A stretch of DNA of 64,000 nt. Source: Actinomadura syzygii (GTDB taxonomy: Bacteria; Actinomycetota; Actinomycetes; Streptosporangiales; Streptosporangiaceae). Position 1 is the first letter of the stretch. Every line of letters starts with the position of its first letter. Location: assembly GCF_008085905.1 (NCBI RefSeq), contig NZ_VSFF01000002.1, positions 558,001 through 622,000 of the forward strand, in the 5' to 3' direction. The notes beneath the pieces were generated by a model. The model searched no databases, was not told where the DNA came from, and worked only from the letters and a program-made list of their open reading frames with translations. This document shows positions 8,396 through 18,133 of this stretch, piece by piece. Made by a program: the position numbers and the translations under genes.

Positions 8396-9250
8396 CTACA
8401 GCCTCAGAACGCCACCGTATTCATAGAGGTTGGAGTCTTGAGCGCGGCCCTCGAACGGCTTGAGTGCAGGATCGATGGAGGGGAGCGGCGGCTGGTCGGG
8501 GTCGGGCCGCCATTCCTTGAGATTCACCAGTCCCGGGTCGAGAGGGGTGAGGCCGTCCAGCAGGTCCGCGAACTCCTTTGGTGTTCGGGACTGCCAGGGA
8601 ATACCGGCGGCGTCGATGGCGGAGCCGAATGCCAGGCCGCGGTCCGGGTCGTCGCAGACGACCTGGGACGCGGCGATGTAGCTGCCGGGCGCGGCATGGT
8701 CGATGACGGCGTGCAAGGTGTCGCGCGCCCCCGCCAGACCACCGCCAGGGGCGTCCTTGAGATGGTGCCCGACCGAGAGGTACAGCACCGCCACCGGCTG
8801 AGTGAAGTCGATCAGGCGAACCAGTTCCGGATGCTTCAGGACGGCCGGGTCGCGCATGTCGGCCTGGATGATGGTGGTGGACTCGTCGGCAGCTAGGAGG
8901 GCCCGGCCGTGCGCCAGCACGATGGGGTCGATGTCGGCGTACACGACCCGCGCGTCGGCGCTGAACCGCTTGGCGACCTGGTGCACGTTGTCGCCGGACG
9001 GCAGCCCGCAGCCGAAATCGATGAACTGGGAGATACCCGGTCCACCCCTTTCAGGGGGAGCGGCCAGGTAGCTCACGACCCGGTACAGAAACTGCCGGTT
9101 CTGGCGAGAGATGTCCAGGCACTCGGGGAAGTTCGGTAGCAGATTGAGCAGGAACTCCCGGTCGGCGGAAAAATTGTCCTTTAACCCCAACATCCACCCA
9201 TAGGCGCGCGCCGAGTGGGGGAGTGTTGTGTCTACCTCAATCGACGTCAT
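8396..9250 (-). CDS. SAM-dependent methyltransferase, DUF574 (SAV2177-like) family
   Basis: A 284-residue protein of a family abundant in filamentous actinomycetes. It starts MTSIEVDTTLPHSARAYGWMLGLKDNF, the family's usual opening (variants of '..HSARVYDYLLGGKDNF'). The SAM-binding loop is FIDFGCGLPSGDNVHQVA, followed by the acidic strand VVYADIDPIVLAHGRALL and ADMRDP. The start at 9250 matches family starts; a frame-open upstream extension to 9322 has no support. Substrate unknown. It diverges from a P-loop kinase gene. Confidence 0.82.
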   Translation of the reverse strand: MTSIEVDTTLPHSARAYGWMLGLKDNFSADREFLLNLLPNFPECLDISRQNRQFLYRVVSYLAAPPERGGPGISQFIDFGCGLPSGDNVHQVAKRFSADARVVYADIDPIVLAHGRALLAADESTTIIQADMRDPAVLKHPELVRLIDFTQPVAVLYLSVGHHLKDAPGGGLAGARDTLHAVIDHAAPGSYIAASQVVCDDPDRGLAFGSAIDAAGIPWQSRTPKEFADLLDGLTPLDPGLVNLKEWRPDPDQPPLPSIDPALKPFEGRAQDSNLYEYGGVLRL

Positions 9251-9436
9251 GCGTCCAGACCGACCCATCCAAGTGATCTTGTGAGCCACATGCGGGCTCC
9301 CCAGCCGAGCGATGTCCGCCACTACACACCACAGACCTTAGGGCCCAGCAGAATGCGACGGCTACGCAAAGGTACGTCTCTTCACCGCGCGCATGACTTC
9401 TGGACACCTTCACCTCCAACCCCGAGGACCGCGTGA

Positions 9437-10216
9437 GTGGCGCGCACGGACCGTCCAGGGCGCCACCCTGTGACGCTCGCCCCTGGAGACTGGATGATCT
9501 ACGCGCAGACGTCGCGGCCGCACCCGAGGAGACCTGTGACCAGAAACGACTTGTGGGACCCCTTCGGCACGCTTCGCCGGGCCCTCTGGATCAGCGGCGG
9601 GCAATGGGCGGGCAAGTCCACCGTCGCCCGGCTGCTCGCTCACCGTTACGGGCTGACCGCCTACCACTACGACCACCACGATGCCCGCGGCCACAACGAC
9701 CGCCGGATCGCCCGCCGCGTCAAGCTCGGCCAGTCACCCGCCGACCCGGACCCCGACCACACATGGGTGAACACAACCCCACAGGAAATGGCCGCTGGGA
9801 CCCTGGAAGGCTTCCCGGTCCGGTTCGAATGGGCCCTGGACGACCTGCGCTGCCTGGTCTCCGGGCGTCCCGTCATCGCCGAAGGGTGGGGGCTCCGCCC
9901 CGAACTGGTCGCTCCGATCATCGACTCGCCCCGGCGAATGGTCGTCATGGTGCCCACCCAGGAATTCCGCGAGCGCCAGCTCCGCGAACTCCCACGGACC
10001 GCCACCGTCAGCGGTGGCGTCAGCGACCCCGAACGGGCGCAACGCAACCGCCTGGAGCGGGACCGCCTCGTCGCCGACGATGCCGTCCGCTCCGCACAAC
10101 GCCTCGGCATCCGGGTGATCGAAGTCGACGGATCTCAGGACGCCCCCGCCATCGCCGCCATCGTCGCCGACCACTTCGGCCCCTACCTACCACCACCAGA
10201 CGACCACAACGCCTGA
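9437..10216 (+). CDS. P-loop nucleotide kinase-like protein
   Basis: A 259-residue protein with a Walker A motif SGGQWAGKSTVARLLA near residues 53-68, a YHYDHHDA segment like the lid/NMP-binding part of shikimate/uridine-type kinases, and late motifs RDRLVADDAV and VIEVDGSQDAPAIAAIVADHF typical of AAA_18/33-like small-molecule kinases. Substrate unknown. GTG start; an upstream in-frame alternative is not evident. It is a single gene, divergent from the methyltransferase. Confidence 0.65.
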   Translation: MARTDRPGRHPVTLAPGDWMIYAQTSRPHPRRPVTRNDLWDPFGTLRRALWISGGQWAGKSTVARLLAHRYGLTAYHYDHHDARGHNDRRIARRVKLGQSPADPDPDHTWVNTTPQEMAAGTLEGFPVRFEWALDDLRCLVSGRPVIAEGWGLRPELVAPIIDSPRRMVVMVPTQEFRERQLRELPRTATVSGGVSDPERAQRNRLERDRLVADDAVRSAQRLGIRVIEVDGSQDAPAIAAIVADHFGPYLPPPDDHNA

Positions 10217-10249
10217 TCGGCACCATTTGGGGGCGCCGCCGTGGAGTGC

Positions 10250-10879
10250 TCAGGAGGTCAGCCCGGCGCGGTGGGTGAGGATCACCAGTTGGATGCGGTC
10301 GCGGGCCTTGAGTTTGCTGAGCAGGGCGGCGACATGGGCGCGGACGGTGCCCGGGGCGATGCCGAGTTCCGCGGCGATCTCGGCGTTCGACAGGCCGTCC
10401 GCCACCAGGAGGAGGACGTCGCGTTCCCGCGCGGTGAGGTGGGGGAGGGAGCCCGGATCGGGCGGGGACGGCCGGGCGGTGAACGCGCCGATGAGGCGTC
10501 GGGTGATGGACGGGGACAGCAGCGCGTCCCCGCGGTCGACGATCCTGATCGCGTCGAGGAGGTCGCGAGGCGGGGCGTCCTTGAGCAGGAAGCCGCTGGC
10601 GCCCCCGCGAAGGGCCGCGTAGACGTACTGGTCCAGGTCGAAGGTGGTGAGGATCAGGACGCGGGAGCCGGTGATCCGCCGGGTGGCCTCCAGGCCGTCC
10701 ATGCCGGGCATCCGGATGTCCATGAGCACGACGTCGGGGCGCAGTTCGTCCGCCAACGCGACGGCCCCGGCCCCGTCGGCCGCTTCGCCGACGACCTGGA
10801 GATCGGGCGCGGTGCCGATGATCCCGGCCAGGCCCGCCCGCACGAGCGCCTGGTCGTCGGCCACGAGGACCCTGATCAT
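10250..10879 (-). CDS. NarL-type response regulator of a two-component system
   Basis: A 209-residue response regulator. Receiver: acidic pair in VLVADDQALVRAGL, phospho-acceptor Asp in VVLMDIRMPGMDG, conserved Thr in VLILTTFD and Lys in GFLLKDAPP. LuxR-type HTH: LTARERDVLLLVADGLSNAE followed by IAAELGIAPGTVRAHVAALLSKL. It overlaps the histidine kinase stop by 4 bp (ATGA), so they are translated together. By family precedent it should control the divergent ABC exporter at 12225-13702. Confidence 0.93.
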   Translation of the reverse strand: MIRVLVADDQALVRAGLAGIIGTAPDLQVVGEAADGAGAVALADELRPDVVLMDIRMPGMDGLEATRRITGSRVLILTTFDLDQYVYAALRGGASGFLLKDAPPRDLLDAIRIVDRGDALLSPSITRRLIGAFTARPSPPDPGSLPHLTARERDVLLLVADGLSNAEIAAELGIAPGTVRAHVAALLSKLKARDRIQLVILTHRAGLTS

Positions 10880-12060
10880 GCGGTCAGCGGGAGGACGGCC
10901 CTGACACGGAAGCCGCCCTCGGGGAGCGGGGCCGCGTCGAGCGTGCCGCCGTGGACGAGCGCGCGTTCCCGCATGCCCAGCAGGCCGTGTCCGGGACGGT
11001 ATCCGCGCCCCGCCCCGCCGCCGTGGTCGGTGACCTGGACGGTGAGGGCGTCGGGCGTGCGCCGGATCAGGAGGTGAGCGTGATCGATCCCGGCGTGTCT
11101 GACCACGTTGGTGAGGGCCTCCTGCGCGATCCGGTAGGCCGACAGGTCGAGGGCCGGCGGCAGACCGGCGAGCGGGCCGTCCAGTTCGAGCGCGGTTCGG
11201 ACACCGGCCTGGGCCGTCCGGTCGACCAGTCGTCGGAGCTCGCCCAGGCCGGGGGCGGGTTCGAGATGGACGTCGGCGCCCGTGCCGGTGGGACCGTTAC
11301 CCGTGTCGACGGGACGCAGGACGTGCAGGAGCGCGCGTAGCTCCGTGAGCGTCTGCCGTCCCGTCGTCTCGATCGTGGTCAGCGCGGCCTGGGCCTTGTC
11401 GGGCTGGTCGAGGGCGATCAGCGCGCCGTACCCGGCCTGGACGGTGATGACGCTCATGCCGTGCGCGAGCAGGTCGTGCATCTCCCGGGCGATCCGGAGC
11501 CGTTCGTCGGTCGCCGCCTGCTCCACGCGGTTCCGAGCCTGGCGGCGCTGGATGCCCAGCGCGTGCCCGGCCGTCCAGATCACCAGGTAGAGCACGGTGA
11601 ACGCGACCGCGCCGCCCCGGTGCCGGAAGTCGGGCAACGCCGTCGTCCAGGCGCAGGCCACCGCCAAGGCGAGGGCGGCGTAGGCGTACGGCCCCGCCGC
11701 CAGCGGCCACAGGACGTAGCCGAGCGCCGTCAACCCGGCCACCATCGAGGGCGGGTCGGCCGCGCCGACCAGGCCGAGCCCGGTCAGCAGCAGTCCGAGC
11801 GCGAGCAGCGGACGGCGGCGTCCGAGGGCGATCGGCAGCGAGAACAGCACGACCCCGGCGGCGAGCGCGAGCGCCCTGAGCACACCCTGGTCGGCGTGGT
11901 TGCCCATCATCAGCGTCGCGGGCACCGCGAACCCGACCGCCGCCACCCGGTCTCGCACGTTCGGTGCGAGGACGGCCCTGACGGCGGCCTTCACCCGATC
12001 CGCCGAGCGCGCGGCCGAGGTCGTCTCCTGCCCCTGCGCGATCCCCGGACGATCGTTCAT
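10876..12060 (-). CDS. Sensor histidine kinase, HisKA_3 family
   Basis: A 394-residue membrane kinase. The N-terminal half has about five hydrophobic helices. The phospho-acceptor His is in RIAREMHDLLAHGMSVITVQ, and the ATP-binding domain shows IAQEALTNVVRHAG (N box) and VTDHGGGAGRGYRPGHGLLGMRERA (G boxes). This is the DesK-like, NarL-partnered class. The ATG at 12060 is used; another ATG 36 bp upstream sits directly against its GGAGGG, too close to work well. It forms one operon with the response regulator. Confidence 0.92.
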   Translation of the reverse strand: MNDRPGIAQGQETTSAARSADRVKAAVRAVLAPNVRDRVAAVGFAVPATLMMGNHADQGVLRALALAAGVVLFSLPIALGRRRPLLALGLLLTGLGLVGAADPPSMVAGLTALGYVLWPLAAGPYAYAALALAVACAWTTALPDFRHRGGAVAFTVLYLVIWTAGHALGIQRRQARNRVEQAATDERLRIAREMHDLLAHGMSVITVQAGYGALIALDQPDKAQAALTTIETTGRQTLTELRALLHVLRPVDTGNGPTGTGADVHLEPAPGLGELRRLVDRTAQAGVRTALELDGPLAGLPPALDLSAYRIAQEALTNVVRHAGIDHAHLLIRRTPDALTVQVTDHGGGAGRGYRPGHGLLGMRERALVHGGTLDAAPLPEGGFRVRAVLPLTA

Positions 12061-12224
12061 CGCCCCAGCGTAAGCGGGCTCTCGCGGGGGCCGCATCCCT
12101 CCGGAGGTCTATGCCCGCAGGCAGAGGACCGGGCCCGCGGGCAGGGTGCGGAGACCGCCCCGAGGACCGACGCGCCCCACGTCCCCCGACCGACACCGTG
12201 GAGGCACCTACGAAGGAGGTACGA

Positions 12225-12941
12225 GTGCTCGAACTACGCGAGGTCACCAAGACCTACGGGCGGACCACCGCCGTCGACCGGCTGTCGATCACGATCCACC
12301 CCGGCCGGGTCACCGGTTTCCTCGGCCCGAACGGCGCTGGCAAAACCACCACGATGCGGCTCCTGCTCGGCCTCGAACGGCCGGACACCGGTGCCGCGCT
12401 GGTCAACGGCCGCCCCTACCACGCGCTCGCCCGTCCCCTCCAGGAGGTCGGGGCCCTCTTGGACGCGGGCGCCGTCCATCCAGGACGGACCGCGCGGGCC
12501 CACCTGGGCTGGCTTGCGGCCGCCGCCGGGCTGGAGCGGTCGCGCATTGCCGAAGTCCTGGAGCTCACCGGGCTGACCGGGGTCGCGGGCCGCCGCGTCG
12601 GCGGCTTTTCGCTGGGCATGCGACAGCGGCTGGGCCTGGCCTCCGCGCTGCTGGCCGACCCGCCGATCCTCATCCTGGACGAACCGGTCAACGGCCTGGA
12701 CCCCGAGGGCGTCCGCTGGACCCGCGACCTGCTGCGCGGCCTGGCCGCGCGAGGCCGGACGGTCCTGATCTCCAGCCACCTGATCAGCGAGATGGCCCTG
12801 ACCGCCGACCACCTGGTGGTGATCGGCCGCGGCCGGCTGCTCGCCGACGGGCCACCGGACGCGCTCGGCGAGGGATCGCTCGAAGACGCCTACCTGCGGC
12901 TGACCGACCAGGCCGTCGAATACCGGGCGGGTGACCGGTGA
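12225..12941 (+). CDS. ABC exporter ATP-binding subunit
   Basis: A 238-residue ATPase of the BcrA/DrrA type. Walker A is GPNGAGKTT, signature FSLGMRQRLGLASALL, Walker B LILDEPVNGLDPEG, switch His in SSHLISEM. The GTG at 12225 is chosen because AAGGAGGT precedes it by 4 nt, although the frame is open further upstream. The next gene, a permease, starts inside this stop codon. Such modules export antibiotics, peptides or lipids; the substrate cannot be told here. Confidence 0.92.
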   Translation: MLELREVTKTYGRTTAVDRLSITIHPGRVTGFLGPNGAGKTTTMRLLLGLERPDTGAALVNGRPYHALARPLQEVGALLDAGAVHPGRTARAHLGWLAAAAGLERSRIAEVLELTGLTGVAGRRVGGFSLGMRQRLGLASALLADPPILILDEPVNGLDPEGVRWTRDLLRGLAARGRTVLISSHLISEMALTADHLVVIGRGRLLADGPPDALGEGSLEDAYLRLTDQAVEYRAGDR

Positions 12942-13702
12942 AGACCGCGCTCCGGGCCGAATGGGCCAAGTTCCGGACGGTCCGCTCGACCGTCCTCATT
13001 CCCGGCGTCGCGATCCTGCTGGGCCTGGGCGTCGGGCTCCTGGACGTCTCCTCGATCGACTGGACGTCCACCGACCCGGCCTCGCTCGACCCGGTCAGCG
13101 AGTCGTTCGCCGGATTCCAGTTCGCCGAACTGGCGTTCGCGGCACTCGGCGTGCTGGCGATCAGCTCCGAGTACGGGACGGGCCTGATCGACACCACCTT
13201 CCTGGCCGTGCCGCGACGACGCACCGTGTACGCCGCCAAGATCGTCGTCCTCGCGGCCTTCACGCTGGCGATCTGCACGGTCACCACGTTCACCGCGTTC
13301 CTGCTCGGCCAGGCCGTCCTGTCCGGGCACCACGCGTCGGTATCGCTGGGCGACCCCGGCGTGCTGCGGGCCGTCGTGTGCGCCGCCGTCTACATGACCG
13401 TGGTGACGCTGGTCGGTTTCGCGGTCGGCGCGCTGATCCGGCACACCGCAGGGGCGATGGCCGTCATGTTCGGACTCGTGTTCCTGGCCTGGCCGGTCGC
13501 ACGGGCGGTCGAGGGAATCTCGACCCTGCCGAGCAAACTACTGCTGGTCAACGCAGCCGGGGCCCTGACCGCGATCCGCCCGATCACGGGCCCACCCGCC
13601 GCCCGCACCCCGTCCCTCGCCCTGGCCGCCGCAACCCTGCTCGGCTACACCGTCCTCTTCCTGACAACCGCCTACTGGAGATTCCGAAACGGCCGCAGAT
13701 GA
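12938..13702 (+). CDS. ABC-2 type exporter permease
   Basis: A 254-residue membrane protein with six hydrophobic segments, starting with KTALRAEWAKFRTVRSTVL, a common opening for actinobacterial ABC-2 permeases. SSEYGTGLIDTTFLAVPRR is another typical segment of this family. GTG start overlaps the ATPase stop (GTGA), so the two are translationally coupled. Divergent from the two-component system that probably regulates it. The stop is 24 bp from the stop of the convergent NACHT-KAP gene. Confidence 0.9.
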   Translation: MKTALRAEWAKFRTVRSTVLIPGVAILLGLGVGLLDVSSIDWTSTDPASLDPVSESFAGFQFAELAFAALGVLAISSEYGTGLIDTTFLAVPRRRTVYAAKIVVLAAFTLAICTVTTFTAFLLGQAVLSGHHASVSLGDPGVLRAVVCAAVYMTVVTLVGFAVGALIRHTAGAMAVMFGLVFLAWPVARAVEGISTLPSKLLLVNAAGALTAIRPITGPPAARTPSLALAAATLLGYTVLFLTTAYWRFRNGRR

Positions 13703-13726
13703 AGGCACGTGTTCACGAATCTCGAT

Positions 13727-16700
13727 TCAGCTTCCTGACGATGGGACGAACGGTGGCAGGGAAACGGGCCACGCCGCCTCGCGGCGGAGTCTGAGCACCG
13801 CGTGCCACGCCAGTTGCGGATGGTTCGCGAGCAGCCCTCTGATCTCGGCGAGCCTGTCGAGCGGATGCTGCTCGTCGGGCCGTCCGGCCAGGTCGCGCAG
13901 CCAGTTCGCGGACTCCGACGGGTTCTCGACGAACAACCGCACGAGGATCGCGGTGATCGCGAGATAGGCCCGGGTCTGCACCGCGAAGGTCCGCGCGTTG
14001 AGGCTGAGGCCGTGCTCCGGCATGTCGGCGACACTCGCCTCAAGGAGCGCCGAGGCGATGGGGACGTCGGCGCAGGCGGCCAGCCATTCCAGCAGGACGG
14101 CCGTCCCCTCCTCCTCGGCGGCGGCCGCCCCGCGCAGTTGGGCCTCCATGACCTCGGCCACGTCCCGGGCGATCATCTTGTGGGCGAGGTACGCGAGGTC
14201 GCGGCGGGCTTCGCCGGACGTCCCGTCCGGGCGCGGCCGCCGGACGCCCTCGGCCGACGCGGCGGCGAGTCCGCGCACCAGGCGGATGAGGTCGCGTGCC
14301 AGGCCCGCGGTCATCACGTGGCAGAGCCACACGTACGGCGCCGGGAGGGGGACGCCGCGCCGGCTCAGCAGGGCGAGGGCTTCGTTCCCGCGCAGCGGCG
14401 GGATCGCCACGACCGTGTCGAAGGCGCTGTCGAAGGTGTCGCGGACCGAGAGGGTGCGCCGTCCGAACGCGGCGAGGGCGTCCTCCGAGACGGTCACCAG
14501 GAAGTAGCAGCCGGGCACCCCGAAGATCACCTTGAGGTCGTTGAGGAACTGCTCCGCCTCGCCCGCCGTCGCGATCTTGTCGAGTTCGTCCACCCCGATG
14601 ACGACCTTGTTGCGGTCCGCGCGCCGCTCGGTCCCGACCAGCGTGAGCAGCTCCTTGAGATCGGAGACCATGCCGGGCAGGCTCTGGCTCTGCTCGGTCT
14701 GCTGGACGGCGAACTGCCCGCCGGCCTTGGCGCCTCCGGGGAGCCCCAGCTCCCCGAGCGATGTCCGGGTCACGGCCTGCTGGTACCTCAGCCGCCGCAG
14801 GTGGGCGTATGCGGAGACCTGCGCGCGCGTCATGCTCCGCAACTGCGGCCGACGGTTCAGCAGCAGGGCGACGGCGAGTCCCGCCACGATCAGCACACCG
14901 CCGGTGACGAGCAGGTAGACCCGCGCGCCGTCCGGCAGATGACGCACCAGATCACGGATCCTGCCTCGGTAGAGCGTCCCGACGATCAGGGCGAGCCCGG
15001 CGACGATGGAGGCCCAGGGAAGAGCCTTCATCGTCAGCATCCGGATCCGCCGCGCCGGGGCCGGCTTGGGCGCCTGGTCCCCCACGATCCGCTCGCAGAC
15101 GCGGACGAACAGGTGCGTCAGGAACTCGCGCGAATCGTAGGCGGTCGGGGCGTGGACGAGCAGCCGCAGGTCGTCGTCCGGATGCCGTTCCGGGTCGCAG
15201 AGCTGCCGCAGGACGGTGCTCTTGCCCGCGCCGCGAGCGCCGCTGATCCCGATGCTGGCGCTGCTCAGCTCCTCGATGAGGAGGGCGGCATGGCGGCTGG
15301 CGGCGGTCTCGACGAAATGGTCGTCGCGGTCGTCGGTCCCGCTGAGCGGTTCGAGCTCCAAGCCGTGAAGCTCGGTCGTGTACGTGGGCGGATCCTCGCC
15401 CAGACGCGCGGTCAGGAGGGGGAGGAGGCCGTCCCGGGCCATGGCCCTGATCCAGTCGCGATAGGTGCGGTCCAGGACGAGCCGCAGGTGCGGGAGCTCG
15501 TCCAGTTGGAGCCACTCGGCCGGATCGCGCGAACGCAGCGCCCGGCGCTGTGCCGCGTGCCTGCGGAACGACACCCACAGGAACACCGACAGGAGCAGCG
15601 CCACCGACGTGGCGAAGATGGCGTCGGGCACCCACGGCCACTGGCTCCGGGCGGCGAACAGCCCGACGAGCGCCGTGCCCGCCGATCCGGCGGCGACGAG
15701 GTAGGCGGTGCCGAACCGGCTCAGGAACGGCAGATCCGCCGCCTTCTCGAACGCCTGCAGCGCCTCGTCGAACCGCTGCCCCCGGTCGCGGGCCGGGGAC
15801 TCCACGGCGAGCGGGTCGTCATCAAGTAGCGAGGCGGCCAGCGCCCGCAGCCGCGCGCGGGACTCCAGGGGGGAGCGCTGGTCGACCCGCCGCAACACCT
15901 CCGGCAGGACGAGAACCTCCCGCAACACCGCTTCGCGCGCGAACACGTCGAGGCGCTCGGGCCGGGACACGGGGGCGTCGCCGTCCGGCGCATGGGAAAC
16001 GGGCGGGGGCGCGGGCCGGGGCGTCCGCCGGTACGAAGGGTCCGACTCGCGCACGGACCTTTCGAGGACCGCAGGGGTGTCCGGCCGCGTCACGCCGTCC
16101 CCGATCCGGGGACCGGTTTCCTGTGGCTGTCCGGGTCCAGGAGGCGTCCATACGCGACGATCGGGTTCGGGCGCGGCGAGCAGGTCCTGGATCTCCCGGA
16201 GCCGGAACTGGTAGGCGCCGCCCATGGCGCGCATCACGCCTTGTCGTCGCGCTCTCTCCAGGAACGACAGCGGCCGGAACGGCAGCGCGCCCCGGACGGC
16301 GAGGACCGCGACCGTCATCGCGTAGAACCAGACGGCCGAGGCCAACATGACGCCCCAAGCGGTCCACACGCCCAGGAAGAGGCCGGTTCGGGGCCCGGCC
16401 TCCGGCCCCAGGAAACCGGTCATGAGCCCGACGCCGGCACCGGTGACGACCGCGACGCCGCCCCGCAGGAGGACCCTGCGGCGCAACCACGCACGCGGCT
16501 CGGCGTTCCGCCGCGGCACCGGGTTTCTGATCTTGGCGAACTCGTCCCAGAGACCGGCCAAGGCCATCAGGGCCAGCCACCTCGCCCCTGCAACGTCCGA
16601 GACGACGTCGCTGGGGCCGCCTGCTCCGTAGCACGCCGCCATCAGGGTCGAGCCCACGACGGCATCGAGAACTCCGACCGACAGGACTCGGGCCCAGCGA

Positions 16701-17884
16701 GGTTGCAGCCGGTACAGGCGCCACCACATGAATCCGGTGTTGTCCCGCTCGGTCAGACGGGCCACCCTGCTCAACCAGAGCCGCTCCTTCTCCCCGGCTG
16801 GATACAGCCGCTCGATCCAGTCGGAGTACAAACGCTCGATGATCTGCGACGCGGTCAGGGAACCTAGATCGGGCAGCGGAATCCGAGCGTCCAGGTAGGC
16901 CGCGCGGACGAGACCGATGGCCGCCGGTCGGCTCAGCGCCCACCCGAGAGCCGCACCCGACTCGCGGACGAGCTGTTCGCGCCACCGATCCCAGCCGGGG
17001 TACTCCGCTTGCGGAAGGATGCCCTCCAGGTAACGGACGACCTGCGCGGGAGTGACCGGTTCCAGTCGCAGAACGGTGGCGCGCTGAAGGTTCTCGCCCT
17101 GCCTGCTGCGGACGGCGAGTCCGAGGGCGGCGTCCCGTCCGACGACCACCAGGGGGTCGTCCTCGTGTAGTACCGCGTTCATCCGTCGCAGCGCCTGCCC
17201 GGCCTTCTGGACGGGCAGTTCGTCGAAGCCGTCCAGGATCGGGATGACCTGACGTCGGCCGACGAGATCCCGGGCGGCTGCGGAGGAAAGCGGGTAGGTC
17301 TCGGCGATCTGCTCGGCCAGCCAGTCCTCGAAGGGCCGCTGAGCGGGATCCCAGGTCGCCATGGGAACCAAGACCGGGACCGGTTCACCGGGTGCCCGGT
17401 GGGCCAGGAGGTCCCGCACCAGGAGGAACGCGGCCGTCGTCTTCCCGGACCCCGGCGGCCCGGTGAGCACGAGCCGCCGCGGTCTCAAACCGCGAAAGAT
17501 CTCGCCGATATGCGCTAACTCTCCGATGAATGCAGTCTGGCTTTCCTGTGCGGCTGCTTCATTTGGTCCGAGCATTGTCAGCGAAATCGCCAACGCCTCA
17601 CTGCCGCCCACCTCTGACCTGGCCAGCTCCGCTCTCCACTGCACGTGGACGGCCAGTTCCAGTGCCTGTAGCGCCACACCCGGATCCCCAGGCACCTGCT
17701 GCGGACCTCGCATCGAAACCGCGGCTACGACGAGCGATGCCACCCCTGCCAGCACACCCACGACGCTGGACAGCTTGTCCGCGTTCCCCAGTGAGAAACC
17801 GTCCGTCAGCAGGTAGCCGACGACACCCCCCACAGCGAGGAGAGCCCCTCCCACCTCCAGGGCAAGCCGCAACGACCGGTTCAT
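13727..17884 (-). CDS. Giant membrane NTPase fusing NACHT and KAP modules
   Basis: A 1385-residue protein with two separate P-loop NTPase modules. N-terminus: two membrane helices (residues ~6-26 and ~40-58). NACHT module: Walker A TGPPGSGKTT near 142 and Walker B IPILDGFDELP near 215, followed by the family's VVVGRD sensor strand. Then several membrane helices (about residues 400-530) and a Pro-rich stretch. Second module: Walker A GISGARGAGKST near 885, two further membrane helices, then Walker B VVIGVDELDKIA near 1095; membrane helices inserted between Walker A and B are the hallmark of KAP NTPases. NACHT and KAP proteins include phage-defence proteins (Avs-like, PifA), but a role here is inference. 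ATG at 17884 is preferred over a TTG 57 bp upstream. Confidence 0.85.
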   Translation of the reverse strand: MNRSLRLALEVGGALLAVGGVVGYLLTDGFSLGNADKLSSVVGVLAGVASLVVAAVSMRGPQQVPGDPGVALQALELAVHVQWRAELARSEVGGSEALAISLTMLGPNEAAAQESQTAFIGELAHIGEIFRGLRPRRLVLTGPPGSGKTTAAFLLVRDLLAHRAPGEPVPVLVPMATWDPAQRPFEDWLAEQIAETYPLSSAAARDLVGRRQVIPILDGFDELPVQKAGQALRRMNAVLHEDDPLVVVGRDAALGLAVRSRQGENLQRATVLRLEPVTPAQVVRYLEGILPQAEYPGWDRWREQLVRESGAALGWALSRPAAIGLVRAAYLDARIPLPDLGSLTASQIIERLYSDWIERLYPAGEKERLWLSRVARLTERDNTGFMWWRLYRLQPRWARVLSVGVLDAVVGSTLMAACYGAGGPSDVVSDVAGARWLALMALAGLWDEFAKIRNPVPRRNAEPRAWLRRRVLLRGGVAVVTGAGVGLMTGFLGPEAGPRTGLFLGVWTAWGVMLASAVWFYAMTVAVLAVRGALPFRPLSFLERARRQGVMRAMGGAYQFRLREIQDLLAAPEPDRRVWTPPGPGQPQETGPRIGDGVTRPDTPAVLERSVRESDPSYRRTPRPAPPPVSHAPDGDAPVSRPERLDVFAREAVLREVLVLPEVLRRVDQRSPLESRARLRALAASLLDDDPLAVESPARDRGQRFDEALQAFEKAADLPFLSRFGTAYLVAAGSAGTALVGLFAARSQWPWVPDAIFATSVALLLSVFLWVSFRRHAAQRRALRSRDPAEWLQLDELPHLRLVLDRTYRDWIRAMARDGLLPLLTARLGEDPPTYTTELHGLELEPLSGTDDRDDHFVETAASRHAALLIEELSSASIGISGARGAGKSTVLRQLCDPERHPDDDLRLLVHAPTAYDSREFLTHLFVRVCERIVGDQAPKPAPARRIRMLTMKALPWASIVAGLALIVGTLYRGRIRDLVRHLPDGARVYLLVTGGVLIVAGLAVALLLNRRPQLRSMTRAQVSAYAHLRRLRYQQAVTRTSLGELGLPGGAKAGGQFAVQQTEQSQSLPGMVSDLKELLTLVGTERRADRNKVVIGVDELDKIATAGEAEQFLNDLKVIFGVPGCYFLVTVSEDALAAFGRRTLSVRDTFDSAFDTVVAIPPLRGNEALALLSRRGVPLPAPYVWLCHVMTAGLARDLIRLVRGLAAASAEGVRRPRPDGTSGEARRDLAYLAHKMIARDVAEVMEAQLRGAAAAEEEGTAVLLEWLAACADVPIASALLEASVADMPEHGLSLNARTFAVQTRAYLAITAILVRLFVENPSESANWLRDLAGRPDEQHPLDRLAEIRGLLANHPQLAWHAVLRLRREAAWPVSLPPFVPSSGS

Positions 17885-18040
17885 CCCAGCATGCTCGCAG
17901 GACTCCCTCCCCGAACACGCCCAAACACCACTACCGGCCAATCAGCCTTCGCCGGTCCGCCCAACCGCGAGGAGCGGAATTTAAAGATCAACTTCTTTGG
18001 CTCGGGGGCCGGAAATCAGGGCCCCCTAGAGGCGTCCATT

Positions 18041-18054
18041 GGGCCCTAGGGCCC
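18041..18054. promoter_or_regulatory. 14-bp perfect palindrome, possible operator
   Basis: GGGCCCTAGGGCCC is a perfect palindrome 80 bp before the first secreted-protein gene; a related half, AGGGCCCCCTAG, lies 22 bp upstream. It sits where an operator for the secreted-protein genes would be. No matching regulator is known. Confidence 0.35.
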
Positions 18055-18133
18055 TAACGGGTGCGGGGGCGGCCGCATAACTTCCTCCCATCGCTGGACG
18101 GCGAATCGGAACGCCGTCGACGGAGGAGTACAG

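Noticed and set aside
13802..15829. A long plus-strand frame opposite the NACHT-KAP gene
   Set aside because: No domains and shadow-like composition; the opposite strand has two intact NTPase modules.
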